NCBI RefSeq assembly: GCF_001687365.1
Contig: NZ_LGLV01000005.1
Span: 310,001 to 374,000 of the forward strand
Length of the DNA: 64,000 bases
Source: Pararhizobium polonicum
GTDB lineage: Bacteria; Pseudomonadota; Alphaproteobacteria; Rhizobiales; Rhizobiaceae
Reading direction: 5' to 3'
Positions 63,586-64,000 of this stretch are shown piece after piece; the first letter of the stretch is position 1; the number at the start of each line of letters is the position of its first letter. The position numbers and the translations under genes are program-made. Under the pieces are notes generated by a model, which worked only from the letters and a program-made list of their open reading frames with translations, ran no database searches and was not told the DNA's origin.

Positions 63586-64000
63586 ATGAACCACGACGAA
63601 AAGCCCGCGTTCTCCTATCCGGTCAAGGTCGGCAATATTTCCGCCAATGCCGTGACGGTTCGTCTCGAGGCGAATGAGGCGGAGCGCACGGCGCTGCGCG
63701 ATCTCTGGAGCGTCCTGGAGGTACAGTCGCTCAAGGCCGAGCTGCAGATCGCCCGCTGGAAGCGGGACGGCGTCAAGATCAAGGGCCGCGTTCAGGCAAA
63801 GATCGTCCAGGCCTGCGTCGTGACGCTGGAGCCGGTGGAATCGGAGATCGACGAGCCGGTCGAGGCGATCTTCGTGCCGGAGGGCTCGCGGCTGGCGCGG
63901 ATCGCGGCCAATGACAGCGGCGAAATGATTCTCGATCCGGAAGGCCCGGACCTTCCCGATACCTTCACCGGCGACACCATTGATGTCGGTCTTGCGGTCA
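63586..64000 (+). CDS. DUF177 (YceD family) protein, 5' part
   Basis: 138 codons are visible before the window ends in frame. The translation begins MNHDEKPAFSYPVKVGN and contains KGRVQAKIVQACVVTLEPVE, the DUF177 core, with the single Cys common in this family. Relatives are involved in 23S rRNA accumulation and often lie upstream of plsX-fabH, so those are expected to the right. CGAAAGGACC precedes the ATG. Confidence 0.9.
   Translation, partial: MNHDEKPAFSYPVKVGNISANAVTVRLEANEAERTALRDLWSVLEVQSLKAELQIARWKRDGVKIKGRVQAKIVQACVVTLEPVESEIDEPVEAIFVPEGSRLARIAANDSGEMILDPEGPDLPDTFTGDTIDVGLAV

Noticed and set aside
1-64000. Prophage, integrative element, CRISPR array or known defence cluster
   Set aside because: No integrase, transposase, phage structural gene, cas gene, spacer-repeat array or tRNA attachment site was seen. 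The only mobile-like items are the AbrB-Doc module, the PIN remnant and one palindromic repeat.

Overview
The window is GC-rich chromosomal DNA of an alphaproteobacterium, almost certainly a member of the Rhizobiaceae (Agrobacterium/Rhizobium/Allorhizobium type). The evidence is gene content and order: a RopB/Omp25-type outer membrane barrel, the HdaA replication regulator inside a purN-purM / perM-hdaA-ppk-ppx block, the LdtR-LdtP cell-wall pair beside a DUF6163 membrane protein, a Bpt-type leucyltransferase, glyA-nrdR-ribD-ribE...ribH-nusB, and bamE / cytochrome bc1 chaperone / DUF177. It reads as a core-genome segment. I see no prophage, integron, CRISPR array, insertion sequence, rRNA or tRNA.

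Layout. 1-5 kb: an ABC-F ATPase (YheS type), a GGDEF protein with a degenerate active site, a small protein, a DinB-fold protein and ndk. 5-7 kb: a CGNR zinc-finger regulator overlapping a lipoprotein gene and divergent from an orphan LivH-type permease, with a perfect 11-bp inverted repeat between them. 7-11.4 kb: the leftward run moaE-moaD-pgsA, then uvrC and a PTR1/FolM-like reductase, with overlapping start and stop codons at several junctions. 11.8-15 kb: RopB-like barrel, GST, RNase T2 and rlmJ. 15-18.2 kb: a molybdopterin oxidoreductase with nudK, and a VOC protein. 18.2-26 kb: an N-terminally truncated PIN toxin overlapping the end of purN, then purN-purM divergent from perM-hdaA-ppk-ppx. 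26-34 kb: exported phytase-like esterase, membrane class III cyclase, AraC regulator back-to-back with a DUF2000 gene, RNase D, Tat-exported multicopper oxidase and an MFS carrier. 34.5-43 kb: aspS, a chemoreceptor, two exported proteins of unknown function and parC. 43-48 kb: an AbrB-Doc toxin-antitoxin pair with its own palindromic operator, a DMT exporter, bpt, an RDD protein, a methyltransferase and hemB, followed by a composite palindromic repeat and about 480 bp without a gene. 48.5-52 kb: cytochrome b561, DUF6163, ldtR and ldtP. 52-64 kb: glyA, nrdR, ribD-ribE, three leftward accessory genes, ribH-nusB, an MFS carrier, the proton-pumping pyrophosphatase hppA, bamE, a bc1 chaperone and the start of a DUF177 gene.

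Functional themes are nucleotide and flavin supply (purN, purM, ndk, nrdR, ribDEH, glyA), molybdenum cofactor synthesis and use (moaD, moaE, the oxidoreductase), polyphosphate and pyrophosphate metabolism (ppk, ppx, hppA), DNA and RNA maintenance (uvrC, parC, hdaA, rnd, rlmJ), and the envelope (pgsA, ldtP, bamE, the RopB-like barrel).

I did not find a clearly new multi-gene system. The most rewarding places to look are the CGNR / inverted repeat / orphan LivH locus, the paired sequence elements upstream of ldtR and ldtP, the AbrB-Doc operon, the AraC-DUF2000 divergent pair and the truncated PIN gene. Start codons were chosen from visible ribosome binding sites. Several genes use TTG or GTG, and this is stated where it applies.
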